This document shows, piece by piece, positions 43,599 to 51,825 of a stretch of 64,000 nucleotides of DNA; the stretch's first letter is position 1; each line of letters begins with the position of its first letter. Source of the DNA: an uncultured Desulfovibrio sp. GTDB lineage: Bacteria > Desulfobacterota > Desulfovibrionia > Desulfovibrionales > Desulfovibrionaceae. The stretch lies in NCBI GenBank assembly GCA_944327295.1, contig CALVHF010000001.1, forward strand, positions 1 through 64,000, read 5' to 3'. The notes beneath the pieces were generated by a model. It was not told where the DNA came from, did not search any database, and was given only the letters and a program-made list of their open reading frames with translations. The translations under genes and the position numbers were made by a program.

Positions 43599-44365
43599 TG
43601 TCTAATTAGAATAGGGTAACCTCCCGGCTTTGCCGGGGGACTCACCAAGGCTAGGCCTATGCGGCGGTAGGTGCAGGAAATAGCCGTTGGCTGAATTGCA
43701 AGCTTGTCTTGTATTAAGCCAGACGGCTATTTCCTGCGCAACGATTAGTATAGCCCATGGAGTTTGCCAAAAACTGTTGAATATGAAAAAAATACTCCCA
43801 TAGGGAGCCGTCCAAAGCACCTACAGGAGTATTTTTAATGGAATACGAAAGCCTAGCACATACCAAATACATGTGTAAATACCACATAGTGTTCATCCCT
43901 AAATACAGGAGAAAAAAGCTTTTTTGTAAATCAAGAGCATATTTGGCAAATCGGTTAAAGGAGCTGGCAGCCCAAAAGAGCTGCCGCATTGAAGCAGGTG
44001 CTATCAGGCCCGACCATGTACATATGTTGATCTCTATTCCTCCAAAATATTCAGTTGCCGCCATTGTAGGTTACATCAAAGGAAAGAGCGCAATAGCAGT
44101 TGCGCGAGATTTGAATGGCCGGAAAAGAAACTTTAGCGGCGAACATTTTTGGGCACGTGGATATTTTGTGTCCACGGTAGGACTGGACGAAGATACAATC
44201 AGAAGTTACGTAGAACGCCAAATGATCGAGGACTTACGCCTAGATAAACTGGAGAAGTAGCACCGGCTGATGCTTGCCTCACGAACCTAAACCGCTTTGA
44301 GCGGTTCCCTACATCGTGACAAACCACCGGCTTTGCCGGTGGTTGCTGACTTATCAATTTAGACA
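43599..44365. mobile_element. IS200-type insertion sequence enclosed by CTAG-flanked inverted ends
   Basis: The unit opens with TGTCTAATTAGA and closes with TTATCAATTTAGACA, which are inverted matches over TGTCTAA, and is flanked by CTAG at 43595-43598 and 44366-44369. IS200/IS605 elements do not normally make target duplications or carry terminal inverted repeats. They have subterminal hairpins, which are present here: CCCGGC-TTT-GCCGGG (43623-43637) and AACCACCGGC-TTT-GCCGGTGGTT (44322-44344). The best reading is an IS200 element nested in a small CTAG-targeting element like those at 1-73 and 63811-63900. G+C content is lower than the host's. Confidence 0.8.
43838..44260 (+). CDS. tnpA: IS200/IS605 family transposase TnpA
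   Basis: Single-strand-DNA HUH transposase (Y1 type), 140 aa, complete. The HUH motif is HVHML (His60, His62) and the catalytic tyrosine is Tyr124 in RSYVERQ. The N-terminus YMCKYHIVFIPKYRRK is typical. AGGAG lies eight bases before the ATG. There is no accompanying tnpB or iscB gene, so this is an IS200-type rather than IS605-type element. All key residues are intact, so it may be active. Codon use is more AT-rich than in flanking genes. Confidence 0.96.
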   Translation: MEYESLAHTKYMCKYHIVFIPKYRRKKLFCKSRAYLANRLKELAAQKSCRIEAGAIRPDHVHMLISIPPKYSVAAIVGYIKGKSAIAVARDLNGRKRNFSGEHFWARGYFVSTVGLDEDTIRSYVERQMIEDLRLDKLEK

Positions 44366-46075
44366 CTAGCTACGCTCGGCTGATCGTGCCAGACGTGTTT
44401 CCAGAGACGGGTCCACCGCAACCTTGCGGGTGAAGAGCACCTTGTCCATGCGCATGGTCCCTGGGGCTGCGCCGCGCAGGGGCCGCACATGGCGGATTTC
44501 GCAATAGGTCAGCCTGGCGGAAGGCTCGTCGCGTAGCCAGCTGCGACAGGCGGCAAGGCAGCCTGCCTCGTCCAGGGTGCGATCGGGCACGCTCTGGGCG
44601 CCGTGGCTGCGGCGGATGATGACATGGGAGCCCGGGCCGCCCTCGGCATGGACCCAGATATCGTGGGGCGAGGCAATGCGCCTGGCATCCTGATTGCCCT
44701 TCGCATTGCGGCCGCGCAGCAGCACAAAGCCGTCCGAGCTCACGAAGAGCTGCACTGTCGCCGGCAGATTTGGCACAGGTTCCTGGGAGGGCTGCTGTCT
44801 GGAACGGGCTGTTTCGGGGACGGGGCCGCCCAGCAGGCAGGCTTCCTTCTGGGCCCGCACGACCTTGAGTTCTTCTTCAAGGGCTCTTGTGCGCTCGGCC
44901 ACCCGTGCCAGTCCGCGTTCGCCACGACGGGCCGTATGGAAGAAGCGCTCCATGTTTTCCCGGATGGTGTAGCGGGCATCCAGCCGCAGTTCCACTGATT
45001 CGCCTGCGGCGTTCAAAACCTGGACAGAAGGACAGCGCACTGATCCCTGCAGCTGCCAGAGGTTGGCTTGTAAAAGCAGGCCCTGCTCCCTGCGGGCACA
45101 CATTCTGGTGAGCCGGTCCACGTCGTCTCTTTGCAGCTCCAGCCGCTCTTCAAGCTTGCGTTCCTTGCGTATCCATGGTTCAGCTGCACGTTTTGCCTGC
45201 TGTCTGGCCGCAGCCTGCAGGACGAGGTCCGAGCCTGCCTGCATGAAGGCCGGCAGGATGTCCTCCCGGATTTCCTCGTGCAGATCCGTGACTTCGGCTA
45301 GGGGCCAGGGAGAAATCCTGACCATGACAGGAGGCTCCCCTTCGCGCTCGGGAGTCTTCATGTAGCAGAAGAGATCGCCTGTGCCTGCTTCCAGATCTAC
45401 AAGCAGGGCAGCCGCATCCTCTAGGCTGAGCTTTGCGATGGTTCTACGCAGGGCCGGACTCAGTACGGGCCAGCTGCGCCAGTTTTCAAGGGCCTCGGGC
45501 AGTTCCTGCAGACGGGGCCACACGACCTCCTCCGGAGCAGGACCTTCGTCCGGTCCAGCCAGGACAAGCTGCGGTCCTTCCTTGAGGCGCAGCACAAGCC
45601 AGACCAGACGCGTCTCTCCGTCCCCGGCAGGAAGGGCAGCAGCTGACGCTCCTTCCCGGTTTTCAGCGTTCGGGGATCCGTTCGTCCCGTCTTTGTCCTG
45701 CAGGCCCGCCTCCATGTCTCTGTCCCTGGCAAGGGTCGGCATGCTGCCGGACATGAGCAGCCACAGCTCCCTGTCCTGCCAGCGAGCCACTATGTGGCGT
45801 ATGCTGTGGCCGCCCGCGTACTTTCTCAGGCGCATGACGGCGGCCGTGGGAGCCTGATTGGCGCTGAGGCGGGAAGTGGTCAGAAAGAGAAAGGGATCCT
45901 TGCGGCCGCATTTCAGGACCAGCTGCACCTTGCGCCCCAGGCTCGAGGTCCTGGAGAAGAGATCCAGGTTGAAGGTGTAGATGTCCCTGGAAGGCTCCTG
46001 TATTCTGGCCAGTCTGGCTCCGGTGAGCAGGGGAATGGCTGCCTGGGCAAAGCGGCGAAAGAGGTGGGCGTCCAT
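44366..46075 (-). CDS. rqcH: NFACT-family ribosome-quality-control protein (RqcH/Rqc2-like)
   Basis: A 569-aa NFACT protein. Order: N-terminal NFACT-N domain (MDAHLFRRFAQAAIPLLTGARLARIQEP); HhH-like and long coiled-coil middle (about 290-420); and C-terminal NFACT-R domain FVSSDGFVLLRGRNAKGNQDARRIASPHDIWVHAEGGPGSHVIIRR. Family members bind obstructed 50S subunits and add alanine tails to stalled peptides. Similarity is to the whole family; the RqcH role is inferred. Its TAG stop is the inner part of the CTAG bordering the IS-bearing element, so the insertion abuts the gene without changing the protein. Confidence 0.85.
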   Translation of the reverse strand: MDAHLFRRFAQAAIPLLTGARLARIQEPSRDIYTFNLDLFSRTSSLGRKVQLVLKCGRKDPFLFLTTSRLSANQAPTAAVMRLRKYAGGHSIRHIVARWQDRELWLLMSGSMPTLARDRDMEAGLQDKDGTNGSPNAENREGASAAALPAGDGETRLVWLVLRLKEGPQLVLAGPDEGPAPEEVVWPRLQELPEALENWRSWPVLSPALRRTIAKLSLEDAAALLVDLEAGTGDLFCYMKTPEREGEPPVMVRISPWPLAEVTDLHEEIREDILPAFMQAGSDLVLQAAARQQAKRAAEPWIRKERKLEERLELQRDDVDRLTRMCARREQGLLLQANLWQLQGSVRCPSVQVLNAAGESVELRLDARYTIRENMERFFHTARRGERGLARVAERTRALEEELKVVRAQKEACLLGGPVPETARSRQQPSQEPVPNLPATVQLFVSSDGFVLLRGRNAKGNQDARRIASPHDIWVHAEGGPGSHVIIRRSHGAQSVPDRTLDEAGCLAACRSWLRDEPSARLTYCEIRHVRPLRGAAPGTMRMDKVLFTRKVAVDPSLETRLARSAERS

Positions 46076-46140
46076 GAGATTGGCCTCCTTGGGGCAGAAT
46101 GCAGACAGGCCTGCCGGGCCCGTGCGCGGAGAAGCTCTGC

Positions 46141-46180
46141 AAAAAAGGGCACGACTGCAGACAAAGTGCAGGCATGCCCT
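46141..46180 (-). terminator. Terminator of the dksA-type gene
   Basis: Read on the minus strand, GGGCATGCCTGCA pairs imperfectly with TGCAGTCGTGCCC and is followed by TTTTTT. It lies between the dksA-type gene and the NFACT gene. Confidence 0.85.
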
Positions 46181-46215
46181 CCTGGAAAGAAACGGTGCAG
46201 GGAGATCTGTGTGCC

Positions 46216-46578
46216 CTAGTTGCCGCGCTGGCTTTCAACCATTTCCTGCTTGGCCTTGCAGTTGATGCACAGACGGGTGACAGGGCGGGCTTTGAGGCGG
46301 GAGATGGCTATTTCGTCGCCACATTCTTCGCAGATGCCGTAGGTGCCATCATTGATGCGCTGCAGCGCTTCCTTGACCTTCTTGATCAGACGGCGTTCAC
46401 GGTCACGGATACGCAGCGTAAAGGCCCGGTCGGATTCAGCGGTGGCGCGGTCTGCCGGATCGGCAAAGAGCTCGTTGTCGCCACTCAGCTCTTCCAAGGT
46501 AGAGTCTCCTTTCTGCTGAGCTTCAATCAGCATGTTGTTTAAAAGAGCCTTGAAGTATTCGATATCCTTTTGTTCCAT
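46216..46578 (-). CDS. dksA: DksA/TraR-family zinc-finger transcription factor
   Basis: A 120-aa RNA polymerase-binding regulator of the DksA family. A coiled coil (about 1-75) carries acidic residues toward its tip (DPADRATAESDRAF). It is followed by the C4 zinc finger CEECGDEI ... CINCKAKQ. The length is shorter than E. coli DksA (151 aa), as in deltaproteobacterial versions. It modulates stable RNA and amino-acid promoters with ppGpp. A single gene unit with its own terminator. Confidence 0.92.
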   Translation of the reverse strand: MEQKDIEYFKALLNNMLIEAQQKGDSTLEELSGDNELFADPADRATAESDRAFTLRIRDRERRLIKKVKEALQRINDGTYGICEECGDEIAISRLKARPVTRLCINCKAKQEMVESQRGN

Positions 46579-47396
46579 ACGATATAGCGCGCAAGTTCCC
46601 TGAAAACATTCGCAAAACTGGAATTTTCAGAGGAGGAACGCGCCCTCCCTTAAAAATTCATGCACACTGTCCGTGCGTCCGTCCCCTGAGGTCCGTCGGC
46701 AGGAAGGCAGTGTGTACGGTTGACATCAAAAGCCTAGAGGTCTTGTCTGCGGCAAAGGAAGAAAGGTGATTCCTTTGCCTGTAAAGACGGCTAAAGGCTG
46801 CCAGAAATGAGGCCAGGGAGCAGTCAGACCTGCTCGTTCGGTCCGATTGGATCAGGAGGACACGAAGGTCTCCTGAAAAGCAGTAGAGATTAGGGTCTTG
46901 GAGCCGCAGGTCAGGGCAGGCCTGCGCAGACAGGCAGTTTCGCAGGACAGATGAACCCGGTCGACACCTCATGGACACAGGGGCCGATCCCAACGATCCG
47001 GGGGAGGCGAGGGGCGGTACCCCGTGGCAGAGTCGCCTCTTAGCATACAAAAGAGCGGAACGCAAAAACCTGTGCATGCCTTATATTCCCGGTCCGGACA
47101 GGAGTGGACGCAATCGGAGCGGAGTTTGCTGCAACTGCGTGTCTGGACAGAGTCCGAAGTTGGCAGATTGGGCTGCAAACTGGTCCAGCAGCATGGGTGC
47201 GGCCTACGCGGGGCCCCTTCAGACAGTGATTTGCCCTCGGGGCCTGCCGGGGATAGACTGAAATCCGCCCAAGTATAGAGGGAACAGGGGATGGAAGCCT
47301 CAGGCCTTGTGTCCCGCAGATCCCTGCAAGCTCTGGACTCTGCCCCCTGAACCAGGGGCACAGCCAGGGAGACTTCATGAATGAGGGGGGAAATGT
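46579..47396. other. Structured non-coding stretch between dksA-type gene and nth
   Basis: About 818 bp without a credible protein gene; open frames on both strands are Cys/Arg/Pro-rich shadows. It is full of inverted repeats: GGCAAAGGAA / TTCCTTTGCC (about 46752-46780); TCAGGA-GGAC / GTC-TCCTGA (about 46851-46875); and GAGGCGA ... TCGCCTC enclosing GGGG/CCCC (about 47006-47040). I could not match it to RNase P, tmRNA, 6S, SRP RNA or a riboswitch class. One or more sRNAs are possible. Confidence 0.5.
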
Positions 47397-48095
47397 ATGC
47401 CAAGCAAACCGACAGCCCGAACTGCAGCACGCAAGATGCAGCCTCGCGTCCTGCCCGAGGGGGCAACAGAACGTGCCCCAAGGGTGCTGAGTCTTCTGAA
47501 ACAGCGCTATCCGCATCCGGACACCGTTCTTGTCCATGCCTCTGCCTGGCAGCTGCTGGTGGCCACGGTCCTGGCCGCACAGTGTACGGACGAGCGGGTC
47601 AACAAGGTGACGCCGGCCTTTTTCTCTCGCTGGCCCACACCGAAGGAACTGGCCTGTGCCAGCGTGGAAGAGATTGAGACGGTCATCAAGTCCACGGGCT
47701 TCTACCACAACAAGGCAAGGAATCTGCTGGCTGCGGCCAAACTGCTCATGGAGAAGTTCAACGGCGAACCGCCCAGGACCATGGCAGAGCTTGTGACCGT
47801 GCCCGGAGTGGCTCGCAAGACGGCCAACATCGTGCTCTTCGGCGGCTATGGCATCAATGAGGGCATGGCCGTGGACACCCACGTCAAGCGCATCAGCCAC
47901 AGGCTGGGTCTCACCGCGCAGACGGATCCGGTCAGGGTGGAGCGGGACCTCATGGAACTGTTCGAGCGCTGCGAATGGGGCGATCTCAATCACCGCATGG
48001 TGCAGTTCGGGCGGGATGTCTGCAATGCCCGCAGTCCGCACTGTGATCTCTGCGAGATGGCCTCCTTCTGCCCGAAACTCGAACCGCCCCGGTAA
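47397..48095 (+). CDS. nth: Endonuclease III (DNA glycosylase/AP lyase)
   Basis: Base-excision repair enzyme, 232 aa, removing oxidised pyrimidines. The helix-hairpin-helix VPGVARKTANIVL follows the catalytic-Lys region SAQCTDERVN (here AAQCTDERVN). The catalytic Asp is in AVDTHVKRISHRLG. The C-terminal [4Fe-4S] loop CNARSPHCDLCEMASFC has the C-x6-C-x2-C-x5-C spacing. A basic N-terminal extension of about 25 residues precedes the core. AGGGGGG lies upstream of ATG 47397. The stop abuts the argB stop with zero spacing, tail to tail. Confidence 0.96.
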   Translation: MPSKPTARTAARKMQPRVLPEGATERAPRVLSLLKQRYPHPDTVLVHASAWQLLVATVLAAQCTDERVNKVTPAFFSRWPTPKELACASVEEIETVIKSTGFYHNKARNLLAAAKLLMEKFNGEPPRTMAELVTVPGVARKTANIVLFGGYGINEGMAVDTHVKRISHRLGLTAQTDPVRVERDLMELFERCEWGDLNHRMVQFGRDVCNARSPHCDLCEMASFCPKLEPPR

Positions 48096-48878
48096 TCAGT
48101 GCACAACGGTGCCTAGGCTTGTGTCGCCCTGCAGGCAGCGCCTGAGGGCGGATTTCTCGGCACCGTTGAGGATCAGAGCCTTGTGGCAGCCCATGTCCAA
48201 GGCATGCAGGCAGGCATCCACCTTGGGGATCATTCCGCCCGTAATGACGCCCTGGGCCTTGAGGTCGGCAATGTCTGCCCTGGTCAAGGCGGGCAGAAGC
48301 CTCTTGTCCGCATCCAGGACGCCCGGCACGTCGCTCATGAGCACAAAGTATTCCGCCTGCAGGGCACCGGCTATGGCCCCTGCAGCCGTGTCCGCGTTGA
48401 TGTTGAGCGCGCCGCCTTCCTCGTCTTCGGCAATGGGCGCCACCACGGGCAGGTAGCCTGCCTTGATGAGGCAGTTCAGAATGGCGGGATTGACATGGGT
48501 CACATCCCCGACCCTGCCAAATCTCGGGCTGCGCATTCTGGCTAGCAGGAGAGGATCTCCGTCCCGGCCGCTCAGGCCCATGCTGGGCACGCCCAGGCGG
48601 GTGAAGGCACCCACCAGCTCCTTGTTGACCTGGCCGCTGAGCACCATTTCCACGGCTTCCATGGCCGCATCGTCCGTGACCCGCAGGCCTTCTTCAAAGC
48701 GGCTGGGAATGTCCAGACGCTTGAGCAGGGAAGATATCTGTGGTCCGCCGCCGTGGATGACCACGCAGCGCCTGCCCTCTCGCGCCAGCGGGGCAAGATC
48801 CCTCGCAAAGGCGTCGCGCAGGCTAGGATCGGTCATGGTATGTCCGCCGAATTTGATGACAATATAGCTCGTTTCCAT
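48096..48878 (-). CDS. argB: Acetylglutamate kinase
   Basis: Second enzyme of arginine synthesis, 260 aa; phosphorylates N-acetylglutamate. Visible: IKFGGHTM (family K-x-GG at N-terminus), VVIHGGGPQISSLLKRL, GLRVTDDAAMEAVEMVLSGQVNKELV, NINADTAAGAIAGAL, and VPGVLDAD with GMIPKVDACLHAL near the C-terminus. The start at 48878 (METSYIVIKFGG) gives the usual length; the ribosome site is weak (GGAAGA). It converges on nth. No other arg genes are in the window. Confidence 0.95.
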   Translation of the reverse strand: METSYIVIKFGGHTMTDPSLRDAFARDLAPLAREGRRCVVIHGGGPQISSLLKRLDIPSRFEEGLRVTDDAAMEAVEMVLSGQVNKELVGAFTRLGVPSMGLSGRDGDPLLLARMRSPRFGRVGDVTHVNPAILNCLIKAGYLPVVAPIAEDEEGGALNINADTAAGAIAGALQAEYFVLMSDVPGVLDADKRLLPALTRADIADLKAQGVITGGMIPKVDACLHALDMGCHKALILNGAEKSALRRCLQGDTSLGTVVH

Positions 48879-49036
48879 AGTGGTCTTCCGGAAAGGATAG
48901 GGTTGAGAAGAGTTGGAAAGGGGGAAAAGAAGGGCTCCTGGCATGGCGAGGGGCACCGAAACCGCGTGCAGGTACGGGGTTCTCGATGCCGGGCATGTCA
49001 GAGTCGTGTGAATATCGTGTGAGAATTGTGTGGCGG

Positions 49037-50230
49037 TCAGGAGCGGGGCTTTGCATCGTGCGCAGGCTCTGCCTGTGTGCTGACCCTGTCCGGATGGCTT
49101 TCAAGCCAAGCCTTCTGACGGGCTTCCCTGAGCAGCTGGCGCTCTGCCTTGCGTTCCTCCTCCCTTCTGCTTGCCAGGGCGTGCTTTTCGGCCCGGACCT
49201 CTTCCCAGTCCGGCCGGGCAAAGAAGGTCCGCTCCGTGTCCGGCCGAACACTCAGCACACTCTGCGAGGCATCCGCACGCTTGAGCCAGACGCGCACCTC
49301 AAGGACACTGTCCTGTTCCATGGCCTGGGTGACCCTGGGCGCATAGGAGACAAACTGGCTGCAGGCCCGTTCAAGCAGATCCCCGGGCCAGCGACAGCCG
49401 TCGCGCAGCAGGGCAATGGGCCCTGGATAGTCGCACAGACCGGCCAGTAGATCGTCGGCAGCGGCAAAGGCGCGCAGACGCTCATTGTCGCGGTTGTTGC
49501 GGGCCACGACCATCCAGCAGGCTGTTGTGCCCTCTTCTGCATGCCAGAGCTGGCGTCCGCAGTTGGCCAGACGAAAGTCTTCCACAGTGGGCCGTTCCCT
49601 GTACTTGCGCAGGGGCCAGTAGTGGCGGGCGTTTTCCCGTTCCGTGAGCAGACAGCCGCCGCCGGGGGAGGGAATTTCCGTGAGTCCGTAGTGTCTGGCC
49701 AGATTCAGCTGTTCCTGGCGTCCGCGACCGTGCAAATCCAGAAGCCGTTCCCTGTCCACAAGGCCCGAGAGCTCGCAGGGTGTGGGATCCAGATGCTTGG
49801 CGCACAGGGGCCTGAGCAGCAGGTCGTCCACGCCGGCCTGGTGGCGGATGAGGTTCATGATGTCCCGGCGCTGGGACATGGGCCTCTGGCCTAGGACCTC
49901 GCCCGTGGCAATGAAGGATCCGCCAAGCTCTTCCATGCGCACCTTGGCCAGGCGCAGCAGGGTGATCTTGCAGTCCACGCAGGGATTCATGACCTTGCCA
50001 AAGCCGTGTTCGGGCCAGTCTTTGACCAGCCGGACCATCTCCGGTCCTGCATCGGCAATTTCCACATCAAGGCCGTAGAGCTGCTTCCAGCGGCTGCGGG
50101 CACGGGGGGATCCGAAGAAGGGAGACACATAGTGCAGGCAGCGGATGTTCAGGCCCTGTTCCTGCAGAAGAAGGGCGGCAAGGATGCTGTCCAGGCCACC
50201 GGAAAAAAGAAGGACGCCGTCTATGGACAT
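49037..50230 (-). CDS. ATP-pyrophosphatase (PP-loop) protein, putative tRNA-thiolation enzyme
   Basis: A 397-aa PP-loop ATPase. The N-terminal SGGLDSILAALLL is the PP-loop that adenylates a substrate; MNPCVDCKI has a CxxC pair as in tRNA thiolases of the ThiI/MnmA/TtuA group. GEVLGQRPMSQRRDIMNLI is a segment shared with ThiI/QueC-like AANH domains. A Lys/Arg/Glu-rich C-terminal tail (about 340-397) looks like a nucleic-acid-binding or coiled extension. It is often annotated in Desulfovibrio as a tRNA methyltransferase-like protein, but the PP-loop argues for thiolation. The start at 50230 (MSIDGVLLFSGG) is chosen by domain boundary. Confidence 0.75.
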   Translation of the reverse strand: MSIDGVLLFSGGLDSILAALLLQEQGLNIRCLHYVSPFFGSPRARSRWKQLYGLDVEIADAGPEMVRLVKDWPEHGFGKVMNPCVDCKITLLRLAKVRMEELGGSFIATGEVLGQRPMSQRRDIMNLIRHQAGVDDLLLRPLCAKHLDPTPCELSGLVDRERLLDLHGRGRQEQLNLARHYGLTEIPSPGGGCLLTERENARHYWPLRKYRERPTVEDFRLANCGRQLWHAEEGTTACWMVVARNNRDNERLRAFAAADDLLAGLCDYPGPIALLRDGCRWPGDLLERACSQFVSYAPRVTQAMEQDSVLEVRVWLKRADASQSVLSVRPDTERTFFARPDWEEVRAEKHALASRREEERKAERQLLREARQKAWLESHPDRVSTQAEPAHDAKPRS

Positions 50231-50495
50231 GGGAAAACTACTTGTCTTCTGTGGCCGCAGGCTGCGGGACAGAAAGGGAAAGAGGGACACAAGGGAGCGG
50301 ACAGGAGACGGTGCGGGCAGAGGGAATCGGCCCCTGGCCGGGACAAATGGCTCCATCCTGAAAAAAAGTCTGTCTTGGCAGGCTCTTTACGGGCCTTGCC
50401 TTGCTTGCTAAGGAGTGCTAAGGTCGCTTTTTTAGTGAAATATTTTGGTTTTTGTCAAACAAAAAATCCTCACCATTACCCAAGGAGTCTCCTCC

Positions 50496-51656
50496 ATGGC
50501 TAAAAAGCCGGTTCTATCACCAGAACAAGCCAAAAGTAATGCCCTTGAGACTGCACTGACGACCATTGAGAGAAAGTTTGGCAAGGGATCTGTCATGCGC
50601 CTGTCCGATACGGCGGTGGCCAGTATTCCCGTGATCCCCACAGGATCCATCGGCCTGGATCTTGCCCTTGGCGTCGGTGGCATCCCCAGAGGACGCATAA
50701 CCGAAATCTTCGGCCCGGAGTCCTCGGGCAAGACGACCCTGACCCTGCACATCATAGCCGAATGCCAGAAGCGGGGCGGCACCTGCGCCTTCATAGACGC
50801 CGAGCATGCCCTGGACGTGAGCTATGCCAAGGCCCTGGGCGTGAATACCGACGAACTGCTGGTCAGCCAGCCGGACTACGGCGAACAGGCCCTGCAGATT
50901 GCCGACATGCTGGTGCGTTCTGCAGCCGTGGAACTCGTGGTCATTGACTCCGTGGCAGCCCTGGTGCCCCAGTCCGAACTCAACGGCGAGATGGGCAACA
51001 TGCAGGTCGGCGGCCATGCCCGTCTTATGTCCCATGCCCTGCGCAGGCTGACGGGTACCATTCACAGGTCCAATACCGCAGTGATCTTCATCAACCAGAT
51101 TCGCATGAAGATTGGCAGCATGGGCTATGGCAGTCCCGAAACGACCACCGGCGGCAATGCCCTCAAGTTCTATTCCTCCGTGCGCATCGACATCCGCAAG
51201 TCGATGACCATCAAGGACTCCAAGGAAAATCCCATCGGCTCCCAGACCAAGGTCAAGGTGGTCAAGAACAAGGTGGCTCCGCCCTTCAGGACGGCGACCT
51301 TCGACATCATGTACGGCCAGGGCATTTCCCGCACGGGCGAGCTCATAGAGCTCGGCGTGGACGGCAACATCATTGACAAGAGCGGTTCATGGTTTGCCTA
51401 CAAGGGCGAAAAGCTCGGCCAGGGCAAGGAACGCGTCCGCGAGCTCCTCAATGAGGATGCAGAGCTGCGTACGCAGATCGAGGCGGATGTGCGCCAGTTC
51501 CTGGGCATGCCCTCCATTGACGAGGCCGAAGCCAATACCATAGCCCCCATGGGCGAGCCCCAGCCCCTGGAAGTTGAAACCCGGCAGGAAAGCACGACAA
51601 ATGCCTTTGCTTCCGCCGAAGGCTCCCAGGAGTATCCCGACAGCTATGACGAGTAG
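50496..51656 (+). CDS. recA: Recombinase A
   Basis: DNA strand-exchange ATPase and SOS co-protease, 386 aa. Walker [14 protein letters not shown], Walker [12 protein letters not shown], loop L1/L2 region ([42 protein letters not shown]), and a Glu/Asp-rich disordered C-terminus (ending YPDSYDE). AAGGAG lies 8 bases before ATG 50496. No clear LexA palindrome was found in the upstream 250 bp. recX is absent downstream, where alaS follows. Confidence 0.98.
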   Translation: MAKKPVLSPEQAKSNALETALTTIERKFGKGSVMRLSDTAVASIPVIPTGSIGLDLALGVGGIPRGRITEIFGPESSGKTTLTLHIIAECQKRGGTCAFIDAEHALDVSYAKALGVNTDELLVSQPDYGEQALQIADMLVRSAAVELVVIDSVAALVPQSELNGEMGNMQVGGHARLMSHALRRLTGTIHRSNTAVIFINQIRMKIGSMGYGSPETTTGGNALKFYSSVRIDIRKSMTIKDSKENPIGSQTKVKVVKNKVAPPFRTATFDIMYGQGISRTGELIELGVDGNIIDKSGSWFAYKGEKLGQGKERVRELLNEDAELRTQIEADVRQFLGMPSIDEAEANTIAPMGEPQPLEVETRQESTTNAFASAEGSQEYPDSYDE

Positions 51657-51718
51657 CCGCCCGTAGCGTGCAGTCCATCTGCTGCACACGCGCTCTTTTT
51701 CACTGGAACCCAAACGTA

Positions 51719-51749
51719 CAGGCAGCGCAGGAAATGCTTGCGCTGCCTG
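51719..51749 (+). terminator. Stem-loop between recA and alaS
   Basis: An 11-bp perfect stem, CAGGCAGCGCA / TGCGCTGCCTG, with a 9-base loop. The tail ATTGTCCTTATT is only partly T-rich, so it may allow read-through into alaS. Confidence 0.65.
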
Positions 51750-51825
51750 AATTGTCCTTATTCTCTCAGCAGGATGCTCCCTTCTTCCAGACTGTGATGG
51801 AATGCGTCCTGTGTCAGGAGTCCCC

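Noticed and set aside
46969..47580. Minus-strand ORF across the dksA-nth gap
   Set aside because: Runs antisense into nth, rich in Cys/Pro/Arg, and shows no ribosome site or domain.
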